From Parabacteroides acidifaciens (lineage in GTDB: Bacteria; Bacteroidota; Bacteroidia; Bacteroidales; Tannerellaceae): DNA of 64,000 nt. Under the pieces are notes generated by a model, which did no database searches, was not told the DNA's origin, and saw only the letters and a list, made by a program, of their open reading frames with translations. The DNA is taken from contig NZ_QREV01000007.1 of the NCBI RefSeq assembly GCF_003363715.1, forward strand, positions 80,055 through 144,054. Reading direction: 5' to 3'. The first letter of the stretch is position 1. Every line of letters starts with the position of its first letter. Of this stretch, positions 17,454 to 26,660 are shown one piece after another. The translations under genes and the position numbers were made by a program.

Positions 17454-20400
17454 ATGAAGTATTTTTGTCTGCTACTCTCTTTCCTTTTAGGATTTGCCGC
17501 TTCTGTTTCCGGGCAGGAAAGAATGTCCGTCTGTAATCTTCGGTGTGAATATCTGGAAGAGCCGATTGCGGTAGAGAATGAAAAGCCTTTGCTGGGTTGG
17601 CAGTTACAGTCGTCGGAACAGGCAAAAAGCCAGACAGCCTATCGTATTCTGGTGGCAAGCTCTCCATCGCTACTTACGGATAAGCAAGCCGACTTCTGGG
17701 ATTCCGGGAAAGTGATTTCTTCATCTTCCAATCAGATCGAGTATAAGGGTAAATCTCTTGAATCGAGGCAGACGCTTTACTGGAAAGTAATGGTTTGGGA
17801 TGAGAAAGGGAAACCATCTTCGTGGAGCGGTACGGGGAAATGGACGATGGGGCTGTTGGAACCTTCCGACTGGAAAGCTTGTTGGATCGGAAGTCAGGAA
17901 GATCGCTACCCTGATTCGACTTTGACTTATCCCGCCCCCTATATCCGTAAAGGATTCCGGATCAGCAAGCCGGTCAAACAGGCAAAAGCCTATATCTGTG
18001 GATTGGGGTTCTATGAGATGTATCTCAATGGAACAAAAGTGGGAGATCAGGTATTGGCTCCCGCCGTTACCAACTATGATCGCCGTCCGCTAAAGAAGAT
18101 GCTTTATTTCTTTGACGACCAGTCTGCACAGCGGGTTCTTTATAATACATTCGATGTTACTTCTTTGTTGCAGAAAGAAGACAATACGGTCGGTGTCCTG
18201 TTGGGAAACGGGTGGTATAACCAGCGTGACCGGACGGTGGAAGGCTGTATGTGGTACGATACGCCTCGTTTATTATGCCAGTTGGAAATAGAATATGCCG
18301 ATGGCTCGGCGGAAATGATTGGCTCGGATGGTAGCTGGAAAACAACTGCCGGCCCTTTATTGCATGATGCCATATTTACCGGCGAAGTGTATGATGCCCG
18401 CCTGGAACTCGATGGCTGGAACCGGAACGGATATGATGATTCTTCCTGGAAGAATGTTCTTATAATGAGAGCGCCGACAGGTCGTTTACATGCCCAGCTT
18501 GCCCCTTATGACAGAGTTGTCAGGACGTTGAAACCGGTACGTTGTGAACAGAAAACCGATTCCACTTATTGGTTTGTTTTTCCGGAAATGGTTTCCGGTT
18601 GGGCGCAGATTAATGTGGAGGGGAATGCCGGCGATCAGGTCAAGCTCCGTTTTGTAGGAGAAGAGAATGATGATTTTGGACAAGTGGACTCCTATACCTT
18701 GCGGGGGAACCGGAAAGAACAATGGGAACCGCGTTTTACCTGGCATACTTTCCGCTATATCGAAGTTACATCCCGCCGGGTCAAGATAGATGAAAACAGT
18801 CTGATTGCGAAGGTTGTACATACGGATGCGAAGCCTGCCGGTAGTTTCAGTTGCTCGAATGAGTTGTTCAACAAGATAAACGAAGTCTATCTGCGGACGC
18901 AGACGAACAACTTTCATGGCAGTATCAGCAGTGATTGTCCGCACCGGGAACGTTTGGCTTATACCGGAGATGCACAAGTTGTCGTGGAAAGTTCCCTTCT
19001 TTCGTTCGATATGACTCAATTCTATCGGAAATGGTTTGACGATATGGAAGATGCCCGGAACAGAAAGAGTGGCTATGTCCCGCATACCGCCCCGTTTGGA
19101 GGCGGTGGCGGTGGTCCGGCATGGGGCTCGGCCTATGTGATTATGCCTTGGGCTTATTATTGCTATTACGGTGACACTGCTTTGCTAAGCCGGCATTATG
19201 GAGGAATGAAACAATGGGTTTCCTATCTCGGCACACGAACGGATGAGCGGGGAATCGTCGTCCGGGAAGAGCCGGACGGCTGGTGCTTGGGGGATTGGTG
19301 CGCACCGGGGAAAAAGATGGAACTTCCGGAGGCCCTGGTTAATACGGCTTACTATTATCATTCGGCATCCTTGATGTCGAAAGTGGCGGCAGCTTTAGGA
19401 AAAGGAGAAGACAAACAATATTTTGACCGGCTGTGTACGAAGATTAAACAAGATTTTAATGCCGTCTTTTTCAATCCCGTGACCAATCATTATTGGGAAG
19501 GCAGGCAGGGGGCAGATGTCTTTCCGCTGGCTTTCGGGATGGTCCCGGAAGAGAAGAAGGAGGCTGTGTTCAACGCCTTGCTTGCCCATCTGGAAAGTAT
19601 CGGGAATCACTTCGATACGGGAATTATGGCGACTCCTTTATTGTTGCAGGTCCTGACAGATAACGGGCGTAGCGATATCGCGTTCCGTTTGATGAACCAG
19701 CGGGATATACCGGGATTCGGTTATGTGATGGACGACCGTTACTCTTGCCTGTGGGAACGGTGGGAAGGAAAAGCCTCCCGTTGCCATCCTATGTTCGGAA
19801 GCGTGGTAGCCTGGTTCTATAATACGCTTGCCGGTATCCGTTATGATGAAACGAAGCCGGGGATGAAGCATATTATTATAGCTCCCCAACCTGCAGGCGA
19901 TCTTACTTATTGCCGGGGCACATATCAATCCCTTTATGGACAGGTCTGTTCCGACTGGCGGATCCAGGAGGGGAAATTTGAATTGACGGTCGAGGTGCCG
20001 GTGAATGCAACTGCAACAGTTATCCTTCCCGATGGAAAGAAATATCCGGATATCGGGGCGGGAGTTCATCGGTTTACGGCTTTTGGCTATGCAGTGGATA
20101 ATAATGGTGTGCGGGAAGTGGCTCCCGATGCCTCTCTTCTGGCCCGTAAATGGGATGCTAACTGGATATCCTGTCCACAGGTTTCTCTTTATGATTATGG
20201 GGTTTATCATTTCCGGAAGAGCTTCCAGCTGGATAGCAAACCGGAATCCTTTGTGATAAATGTCTCGGCGGACAACCGTTACCGGCTTTTTGTGAACGGG
20301 ACGCCTGTCTGCTATGGACCGGCACGCGGAGATTTGAACCACTGGTATTTTGAAACGATAGATATCTCTTCTCTGTTGAAAGAAGGAAAAAATACGCTTG

Positions 20401-22421
20401 CCGCGATTGTCTGGAATGCTGGACGTTATACGCCGGGGGCGCAAATGACGTTGAAGACCGGCCTGATTGTGCAGGGAAATACACCCCGTGAAGCGGTTGT
20501 CAATACCGGTCGGGGCTGGAAAGTCTATCAGAATCCGGCCTATACCCCTTCTGTTGAGAACCGGCAGGATGTCGGTTGCGCCGATATTGTGGATGCCTCT
20601 TTATATCCTTGGAATTGGGAAACGGCGGACTATGATGACAGTGCATGGAAAGAGGTTGTGTCGTTGGGACGCGGGCAGCCTTACGGGGTCGGGACTGGGT
20701 ATGACTGGGTGTTGTGCCGGCGCGATATCCCTCTGATGGAAGACTCCTTGGTGCGGATGCAGACAATCCGGCGTTCGGAAGGATTGACTGTTTCTTCTGC
20801 ATTTCTAAAGGGAAACGCCCCGATGACGGTTCCGGCTAACCGGAAAGTCACGCTGCTGATCGACCAGTCCTATCTGACGAATGCTTATCCGGAACTGAAA
20901 GTGTCGGGGGGCAAGGGCAGCGAGATACGGATGCGGTATAGTGAAGCATTGTATAAGGACGGGCAGAAAGGAAACCGCAACGATATAGAAGGGCGCGAGG
21001 TAGGTGGATTTACGGATAAATTCTATCCCGATGGAGGACGTGACCGGGTGTTCCGTCCGTTGTGGTTCCGTACCTACCGTTACCTGCAAATCGAAATCGA
21101 GACGAAAGGGGAACCGCTTACGTTATTGGATATTTATGGAATGTACACCGCCTATCCGTTCAAGGAGAATGGCAGCTTCGCCAGCGACCAGCCGGATTTG
21201 CAGAAGATATGGGAGGTCGGTTGGCGTACAGCCCGGTTGTGTGCGAACGAAACCTATTACGATTGTCCGTATTACGAACAACTGCAATATGTGGGCGACA
21301 CACGCATCCAGGCATTGATTTCCCTCTATGTCGACGGGGACGACCGGTTGATGCGGAAGGCGATCAAAATGTTCGACTATTCCCGTTCGTATGAGGGGAT
21401 TACGACCAGCCGCTATCCGAGCCGGGTGCCGCAATACATCCCGCCTTTCTCGCTCTATTGGATTAATATGGTGCACGATTACTGGATGTACAGGGATGAT
21501 CCTGCTTTTGTGAAAAACTGTATGCCGGGTGTCAAGAGCGTGTTAGAATGGTTTACAAGCAAGATCGATCCGGAAACGGGTATCCTGGGACCGGTGCCTC
21601 ACTGGAACTTCATCGACTGGCCGAAGCAGTGGCCCTGGAACAATGACCAGCCGCTTGGCGGGACTCATAAAGCTGCTATTACAGGTGGTTCTTCCATTCT
21701 TTCCCTTCAACTGGCTTATACCTTGAAGGATGCGATCGAGTTGCTGAAAGAATTTGGCGAAACCGATTTGGCCCGTTCTTACGAAAAAGTCTATCAATCC
21801 TTATGTCGTCATACTTGGGATAAATGTTGGAATGAAGGAAAACAGATGCTTGCGGATGATCCGGATGAAGCAAGTTACAGCCAGCACGCCAATATCATGG
21901 GCATCCTTTCGGATGCCGTCCCGCAGGAGAAGCAACAGGCGCTGTTCAATAAGTTGAATACGGACCCTTCTTTGATACAGGCGACTTTCTATTATCGCTT
22001 TTACCTGTTCCGTGCTCTAAAAAAGGTCGGATTGGCAGACCACTACACGGAAATGTTGAAACCCTGGCAGGATATGCTGGCAATCGGATTGACTACGTTT
22101 GCGGAAAACCCGGAACCGACCCGTTCGGACTGTCATGCCTGGAGCGCAAGCCCTGTCTATGATTTCCTGGCTACCGTCTGTGGTGTGGAGCCGGCCGAAC
22201 CGGGATTCCGCTCGGTGCGTGTCGCTCCTCATTTGGGATCGTTGAAGCAAATCGAAGGAAAAATCCCTCATCCGGCAGGCATCATCGAAGTCAGTTTGAA
22301 GAAGAGCGGAAAAGGACTTTCCGGTACGGTCACTTTGCCGGCCTCCCTGACCGGTACATTCGTCTGGGGTGGACAGGAGATAAAACTTGCCGGTGGTAAA
22401 AATGAAGTGAAGACTCAATGA
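17454..22421 (+). CDS. Secreted protein with two tandem GH78 alpha-L-rhamnosidase modules
   Basis: 1655 residues with a signal peptide (MKYFCLLLSFLLGFAASVSG). Residues ~25-880 form a complete GH78: N-terminal Ig-like region (LRCEYLEEPIAVENEKPLLGW), a beta-domain with PYIRKGFRI and LNGTKVGDQVLAP, then the (alpha/alpha)6 barrel with the catalytic-region motif DCPHRERLAYTGDAQ near residue 494, and the GEEVxGW-like late segment. Residues ~890-1655 repeat the plan with a divergent GH78-like module (VYHFRKSF, RLFVNGTPV, DCPYYEQLQYVGDTR near residue 1270, HWNFIDW). Either half alone is the size of a normal enzyme. Known GH78 enzymes release terminal L-rhamnose from pectin, flavonoid or bacterial glycans. 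No other polysaccharide-utilisation gene adjoins it. Confidence 0.88.
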   Translation: MKYFCLLLSFLLGFAASVSGQERMSVCNLRCEYLEEPIAVENEKPLLGWQLQSSEQAKSQTAYRILVASSPSLLTDKQADFWDSGKVISSSSNQIEYKGKSLESRQTLYWKVMVWDEKGKPSSWSGTGKWTMGLLEPSDWKACWIGSQEDRYPDSTLTYPAPYIRKGFRISKPVKQAKAYICGLGFYEMYLNGTKVGDQVLAPAVTNYDRRPLKKMLYFFDDQSAQRVLYNTFDVTSLLQKEDNTVGVLLGNGWYNQRDRTVEGCMWYDTPRLLCQLEIEYADGSAEMIGSDGSWKTTAGPLLHDAIFTGEVYDARLELDGWNRNGYDDSSWKNVLIMRAPTGRLHAQLAPYDRVVRTLKPVRCEQKTDSTYWFVFPEMVSGWAQINVEGNAGDQVKLRFVGEENDDFGQVDSYTLRGNRKEQWEPRFTWHTFRYIEVTSRRVKIDENSLIAKVVHTDAKPAGSFSCSNELFNKINEVYLRTQTNNFHGSISSDCPHRERLAYTGDAQVVVESSLLSFDMTQFYRKWFDDMEDARNRKSGYVPHTAPFGGGGGGPAWGSAYVIMPWAYYCYYGDTALLSRHYGGMKQWVSYLGTRTDERGIVVREEPDGWCLGDWCAPGKKMELPEALVNTAYYYHSASLMSKVAAALGKGEDKQYFDRLCTKIKQDFNAVFFNPVTNHYWEGRQGADVFPLAFGMVPEEKKEAVFNALLAHLESIGNHFDTGIMATPLLLQVLTDNGRSDIAFRLMNQRDIPGFGYVMDDRYSCLWERWEGKASRCHPMFGSVVAWFYNTLAGIRYDETKPGMKHIIIAPQPAGDLTYCRGTYQSLYGQVCSDWRIQEGKFELTVEVPVNATATVILPDGKKYPDIGAGVHRFTAFGYAVDNNGVREVAPDASLLARKWDANWISCPQVSLYDYGVYHFRKSFQLDSKPESFVINVSADNRYRLFVNGTPVCYGPARGDLNHWYFETIDISSLLKEGKNTLAAIVWNAGRYTPGAQMTLKTGLIVQGNTPREAVVNTGRGWKVYQNPAYTPSVENRQDVGCADIVDASLYPWNWETADYDDSAWKEVVSLGRGQPYGVGTGYDWVLCRRDIPLMEDSLVRMQTIRRSEGLTVSSAFLKGNAPMTVPANRKVTLLIDQSYLTNAYPELKVSGGKGSEIRMRYSEALYKDGQKGNRNDIEGREVGGFTDKFYPDGGRDRVFRPLWFRTYRYLQIEIETKGEPLTLLDIYGMYTAYPFKENGSFASDQPDLQKIWEVGWRTARLCANETYYDCPYYEQLQYVGDTRIQALISLYVDGDDRLMRKAIKMFDYSRSYEGITTSRYPSRVPQYIPPFSLYWINMVHDYWMYRDDPAFVKNCMPGVKSVLEWFTSKIDPETGILGPVPHWNFIDWPKQWPWNNDQPLGGTHKAAITGGSSILSLQLAYTLKDAIELLKEFGETDLARSYEKVYQSLCRHTWDKCWNEGKQMLADDPDEASYSQHANIMGILSDAVPQEKQQALFNKLNTDPSLIQATFYYRFYLFRALKKVGLADHYTEMLKPWQDMLAIGLTTFAENPEPTRSDCHAWSASPVYDFLATVCGVEPAEPGFRSVRVAPHLGSLKQIEGKIPHPAGIIEVSLKKSGKGLSGTVTLPASLTGTFVWGGQEIKLAGGKNEVKTQ

Positions 22422-22477
22422 CCGGTTCGGTTTTCCTTACTGTGACATACAGCGCGCCAAACACAGGGACAAAGAAG

Positions 22478-22567
22478 CGGTAGCCCTATAAAACGACAAA
22501 GCCCCGGAAGTGTTACCATCTTCCGGGACTAATCTTTTGTATGCTTTCGTCCTTCACAGGGCTACCG
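22478..22567. other. Two-stem RNA-like structure downstream of the double GH78 gene
   Basis: cggtagccct (22478-22487) pairs with agggctaccg (22558-22567), enclosing an inner hairpin cccggaag/cttccggg (22503-22510 with 22520-22527). The inner hairpin is followed by actaatctttt and may be the terminator for the GH78 transcript. The whole 90-base fold could equally be a dispersed palindromic repeat. The rest of 22422-22730 shows only the palindrome at 22659. Confidence 0.45.
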
Positions 22568-22658
22568 ACTACATTGAACTTTTAATTCAATTACTTTAGT
22601 ATTATTAATATTAAACTTGACCGCTTGTTCGCCTGTCACAGGGTAATTGGTGTTGATC

Positions 22659-22680
22659 GAGACGGACGGCCGTCCGTCTC
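22659..22680. repeat. 22-bp perfect palindrome (gagacggacgg/ccgtccgtctc)
   Basis: The 22 bases are their own reverse complement and are followed by tacaaaccc. It lies in the 3' gap between convergent genes (GH78 and the DUF6383-type gene). Its form resembles dispersed gtagagacg...cgtctctac palindromes seen in other Bacteroidetes genomes, though I see no second copy here. Confidence 0.7.
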
Positions 22681-22730
22681 TACAAACCCGCGCGGTCGGT
22701 TTTTAGAATTATTTGATTATAAATTCATTC

Positions 22731-25700
22731 TTATTTTACGATTGCTTTTACAGCTTCTTCGCCTTCGATAGCAACTACGACTACGCCCTGAGGAGCAGCG
22801 ATTGTTGCGTTGTCAGAAGAAAGAACTGTGTTGGCAACTGTCTGGCCGAGGATGTTCGTGATAACAACCTTTTTGCCCTGTGCACCGATGATCTGAACAC
22901 CACCGTTAGCAGCGATCACTTTCACGCCTTCAGCGTTGATCGTTTCGTTACCTGTTGCAGCTTCGTCTTCCGGAGTTACGTTAAGAACGTTTACGACAAC
23001 TGCGTCTTCTTTCGGACCCATTGCCAATACACCGTTGATGTTATGAACATAGTTCTTACCGTTGTTATTCTGGCATACGATGTTGTATTCGTTATCTGCA
23101 TCTTTGCTTGCAAATTCAAAGCTGAACTGGAAGTTCTTAACACCTGCCTTAACATTGTGCTTCAAGCCATCGGCAGAACCGGCAGGCTTAGCAGCGATAG
23201 ATACAGTGTCGATCTTAGCAGCAGCATCCATAGTCGGAACTAACAGTGTATCCTGTGCCATGATAGAAGCTGTGCGGAACATTACGCGGTTTGCACCTGC
23301 ACCATAGACATACGGAAGTTCTTTGTTTGCATCTTTTACTTTTGCAGAGTCATAAGAGTTCCACATATACAGTCTGCTTGCAGCCACTTCTTCTGTTTCT
23401 TTTACACCCTTCGTGATGTAGTAAGTGTAAGGAGCAGCATTTTCATAATGAGCTGTATCCAACCAGAAGATAAAGTCTAAGTTGTCATAAGCATCAGCCT
23501 TCAAATCACCTTCACGGACAGCGATGCCCTGGTTCTTAGCGTTAACGGCAGCATAGTCGCCGTTGATAGCCTGGATGCGTACGTGTTTCGGCAGAGATTT
23601 GTAAGAGGCAGGAGCAGCCTGCGGTTTAACGATGAACATGTCGTTACGTTCGTCCAAATCTTTAGCAGAGATAGTCTTGTACTGAGTACTGATAACCATT
23701 TTAGTAGCATCGTCTAAACCGTCAGCCAAAACATAAGTAGAATCAGTATCGACAGCGATCATGTAGAACTTAGTGATAGCTGAAGGAGCGATGTTGGATT
23801 CGTGGATGAAACGATAGTTATCGCTCGCGTCGTCTTTCACCAGATAAGTTGAGTCGGCATCGTTGTAGATCGTGTAAGAAACATTGATCAAGTCTTCGTT
23901 TACACCATATTCAGTTTCTTCACTCGGAGTCAAAGTAAACAGCATTTCGCCTTCAGCGATCTTCAAGCTGGAGTCTTTTACCATTACGATCGTCTGTCCA
24001 GCCAGCATTTCAGCAGCAGAAGTGATGGTGAACTTATTGTTCTTTGCATCGTTAGCTGTGATATATTTGAAGCCGATATAAGCGTTGTCTTCGTCTACGT
24101 CGTCAGCGGCTACTAATTGGATTGTATCGTTACCGATTGTGTAGATCTTGTTGTCTTTATCAACAACGTTAGTTACACCCTGCCATTTAGCATTTGCTGT
24201 TGCACGGTTTTCAATAGCGTAATTACCTTTGTCTACACCGGCAGCTTTAGTAACAACAAACTGAGCATACGGATTGAATGCCTGAGCTTTTGCTACATAA
24301 TTAGCAGCATTAACCGGGCTTTCATCGAAGTACAGGCCGTAATATTTGTTTTCAGCACCGTCATCTTCTTTCATTGCGTCGATCACATAATACAGACCTT
24401 CAGCAATTGTTGCGTCACCACCGATAGTTGCGTCTTTGTCTGATGTTTTGATTGTAGCAACCAAGTTACCATTAGCAACAACAGCAGGATCTCCACCGAT
24501 CGTCAGAACTTTCGTATTAGAAAGTTTACGGATTACGACTTGCTTTGAAGTAACGGCATTAACTGTCAGAGAGTTCAAACCATCTGCGTAGTTTGCACCG
24601 TCTTTGATGGCAGAAGTAGAAACTTTTGCATAATTTGCAGCCTGACCACCAGTTGTTGCAAGGTCCGCTATTTCCAAACCATTTAAAGCTGATAAATAAG
24701 CATTCACTTTAGCCACATAAGCTTTTTCCAGTTTTTCTGTTGCAGCTGTAGTCGAATAAGTAATACCTTTTATTGCTGTCTTTACAGCTTCGATTAATTC
24801 TTCACCGGTGATAGTTGATTCACTTGAACTTGCTTGCCAAGCTCCACCTGTTGTTGCAAAGTCTGCTTCAGCAAACTTATCTCCCTTTGCAGGCATTGAT
24901 GTTGGAGTACCATCATAAGTTGTATAGAAAGAAGCAACAGCTGCTTCTAATGCATTGACAGCTGTTTCAACAGCTGTAACTTTTCCATTTGTAGGCAACG
25001 CAGTATGCATAGCCTTCAAAGTAGTTGCCACAGGAATAGAAGTCTGAACATAAGCCGGAGCAATCACCATAGAATCATTCGGAATGTAATAAGTTACAGT
25101 GAATGCTGCTGTTGCCGGATGATGTTTTGCTATAACTGTACGTTTATCGAAATTAGAAACTGCATCAGAAGTCGGTTCTACAGCAATTGTATCAGCCTTC
25201 AACACATTAAATTCTTTGCTTGGATCGTAGAAGTTATAGTCTACCAACAGATATTCTTTCTGTGTTTGATCTGCGGCAGTCATAGCATTGTTCATACGGT
25301 TTTTATATTCTTTACCGTTAGTCAGGAAAAGAACATCTGTTCCACCACTTGCATATGCACCATCAGTCATTTTTGCATCAACCGCTTCCCACTTATTAGC
25401 CGTCAACACATTCTTTTCTGTAGAAGACACATTTTCGTCAGTGAAGAACAAACGACCGGCATTTGCTTTTACCAATGCGTTGAAGTCAGAAGCTTTCAAT
25501 GTTACAGCTGCTGTGGAAACTGCACCCATGTACAATGAAGTATTGGAAGGAGCTGATGTATCCTCTGTTGCACCAAAAGTTAATACATTACTACCTATTC
25601 CAATCGTGAAGACTGTATCACCCTTTATTGCATACAAAGCATTACCTGATGCATAAGCCCATTCTGTATTACCACCTTTTTCATTAGCAGTAATATTTTC

Positions 25701-26060
25701 AGAGCGTCCGCCACCATCGACATCCGATTGCAACTTAACTGACAACAATTGGCCAGACAAGCGGTTTGTTAATGAATAAGTATAAGTTGTTCCAGCTTGA
25801 GTTGTATGAGGAATCAACTTAACCTGCCAAAGAGAACCCAGCAATTTGTCAATATTACCAGACCAGCTTGATGCTACTACTGTTGAAAAATCACCTTTAG
25901 CATCCATTGTCAGGTAAGTGGTTCCACCAGTTGCCGTTGACAAATGGATGAACTGACCGTCTTTCAAATCTGTAGTGACAATATCTGCCGCCATCACATT
26001 TGCAGACAATCCACCGGCCACCAGAGCGGCAGCCAAAAGAGTAGAAAATCTCTTGTTCAT
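22731..26060 (-). CDS. Large secreted protein with C-terminal DUF6383-like domain
   Basis: 1109 residues from ATG 26060; an in-frame ATG at 26066 would add two residues. Signal peptide MNKRFSTLLAAALVAGGLSANVMA. The body is Ala/Thr/Asp-rich, with repeated domains of the type TYLVKDDASDNYRFI / YYGLYFDESPVNA / TYSLTNRLSGQLLSV, suggesting several related beta-rich modules. The C-terminal ~75 residues (EGVKVIAANGGVQIIGAQGKKVVITNILGQ ... AAPQGVVVVAIEGEEAV) look like DUF6383, a domain I associate with Parabacteroides surface proteins and which resembles T9SS-type sorting tails. Function is unknown; it is probably cell-surface. Transcription appears to be controlled by a long leader containing a terminator hairpin. 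Confidence 0.8.
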   Translation of the reverse strand: MNKRFSTLLAAALVAGGLSANVMAADIVTTDLKDGQFIHLSTATGGTTYLTMDAKGDFSTVVASSWSGNIDKLLGSLWQVKLIPHTTQAGTTYTYSLTNRLSGQLLSVKLQSDVDGGGRSENITANEKGGNTEWAYASGNALYAIKGDTVFTIGIGSNVLTFGATEDTSAPSNTSLYMGAVSTAAVTLKASDFNALVKANAGRLFFTDENVSSTEKNVLTANKWEAVDAKMTDGAYASGGTDVLFLTNGKEYKNRMNNAMTAADQTQKEYLLVDYNFYDPSKEFNVLKADTIAVEPTSDAVSNFDKRTVIAKHHPATAAFTVTYYIPNDSMVIAPAYVQTSIPVATTLKAMHTALPTNGKVTAVETAVNALEAAVASFYTTYDGTPTSMPAKGDKFAEADFATTGGAWQASSSESTITGEELIEAVKTAIKGITYSTTAATEKLEKAYVAKVNAYLSALNGLEIADLATTGGQAANYAKVSTSAIKDGANYADGLNSLTVNAVTSKQVVIRKLSNTKVLTIGGDPAVVANGNLVATIKTSDKDATIGGDATIAEGLYYVIDAMKEDDGAENKYYGLYFDESPVNAANYVAKAQAFNPYAQFVVTKAAGVDKGNYAIENRATANAKWQGVTNVVDKDNKIYTIGNDTIQLVAADDVDEDNAYIGFKYITANDAKNNKFTITSAAEMLAGQTIVMVKDSSLKIAEGEMLFTLTPSEETEYGVNEDLINVSYTIYNDADSTYLVKDDASDNYRFIHESNIAPSAITKFYMIAVDTDSTYVLADGLDDATKMVISTQYKTISAKDLDERNDMFIVKPQAAPASYKSLPKHVRIQAINGDYAAVNAKNQGIAVREGDLKADAYDNLDFIFWLDTAHYENAAPYTYYITKGVKETEEVAASRLYMWNSYDSAKVKDANKELPYVYGAGANRVMFRTASIMAQDTLLVPTMDAAAKIDTVSIAAKPAGSADGLKHNVKAGVKNFQFSFEFASKDADNEYNIVCQNNNGKNYVHNINGVLAMGPKEDAVVVNVLNVTPEDEAATGNETINAEGVKVIAANGGVQIIGAQGKKVVITNILGQTVANTVLSSDNATIAAPQGVVVVAIEGEEAVKAIVK

Positions 26061-26161
26061 AATCATTAATAATTAATTGTTAATAAAATAGTGTTTAAAA
26101 ATCCAACAACTAATTTCACGAAGGGGAGAACAACTCCCCGCGAATGATTATGAACGGGCAT

Positions 26162-26242
26162 AAAAAAACGCGGATCTATTGTCTATTATTAAACATAAGG
26201 CTCTGGTAAGCCCGTCTAACAATAATAGAACAATAGCCCGCG
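26162..26242 (-). terminator. Terminator-like hairpin within the leader of the DUF6383-type gene (possible attenuator)
   Basis: Read on the minus strand, 26242-26221 pairs with 26190-26169 (cgcgggctattgttctattatt with aataatagacaatagatccgcg; about 20 pairs with single bulges). A run of seven Ts (26168-26162) follows. It is downstream of a -7 box at 26448-26441 and ~100 bases upstream of the start codon, so it interrupts the leader. A second hairpin (ggggag/ctcccc, 26123-26139) lies between it and the gene. Confidence 0.7.
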
Positions 26243-26440
26243 CCTATACGATTATATATAATCCACCCATCTAAAATGGTAGATATTCTATAATACGCAG
26301 TCAGCGCAAGCTTTTACTGTCCATTATTCCGTTAGACTAAAAATTTACCAGATTTTATGTTTGGAATAATCTTCGTAAAATGCTTACAATATGTAATTGA
26401 TCCCGCGCTCCGTAGGCCGCTGCCCACTACGGAATCGTTG

Positions 26441-26470
26441 CAAAGGTAAATAGGTTTTCCGAATCAACAA
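26441..26470 (-). promoter_or_regulatory. Promoter of the DUF6383-type gene, giving a ~370-base leader
   Basis: Minus-strand TACCTTTG (26448-26441) is preceded by TTGTTG (26470-26465) at about 16 bases. The predicted leader begins near 26434 with a small hairpin (ccgtag...ctacgg) and runs to ATG 26060. Confidence 0.6.
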
Positions 26471-26599
26471 GGGAAAACGCCCATAATTTTCCAAAACAGG
26501 TGGGTTACAGGACAAAACAATACCGTTTATGCAACATATCCCCCAGGTTTTGGAAATAAAAATGATGATTTATCGGTCCAAAATACGGCAGTTCCTTTG

Positions 26600-26623
26600 C
26601 GATCCCGCGTCGGAGCGCGGGAA
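26600..26623. repeat. Free-standing cccgcg palindromic repeat
   Basis: cgatcccgcgtcggagcgcgggaac is a hairpin (gatcccgcg with cgcggga-c) that matches, with one extra base, the reverse complement of 15097-15120 inside the tatD-like gene. Confidence 0.75.
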
Positions 26624-26660
26624 CGGGATGGTTCATTATTTCTTACGTTTTGGACCTTTT

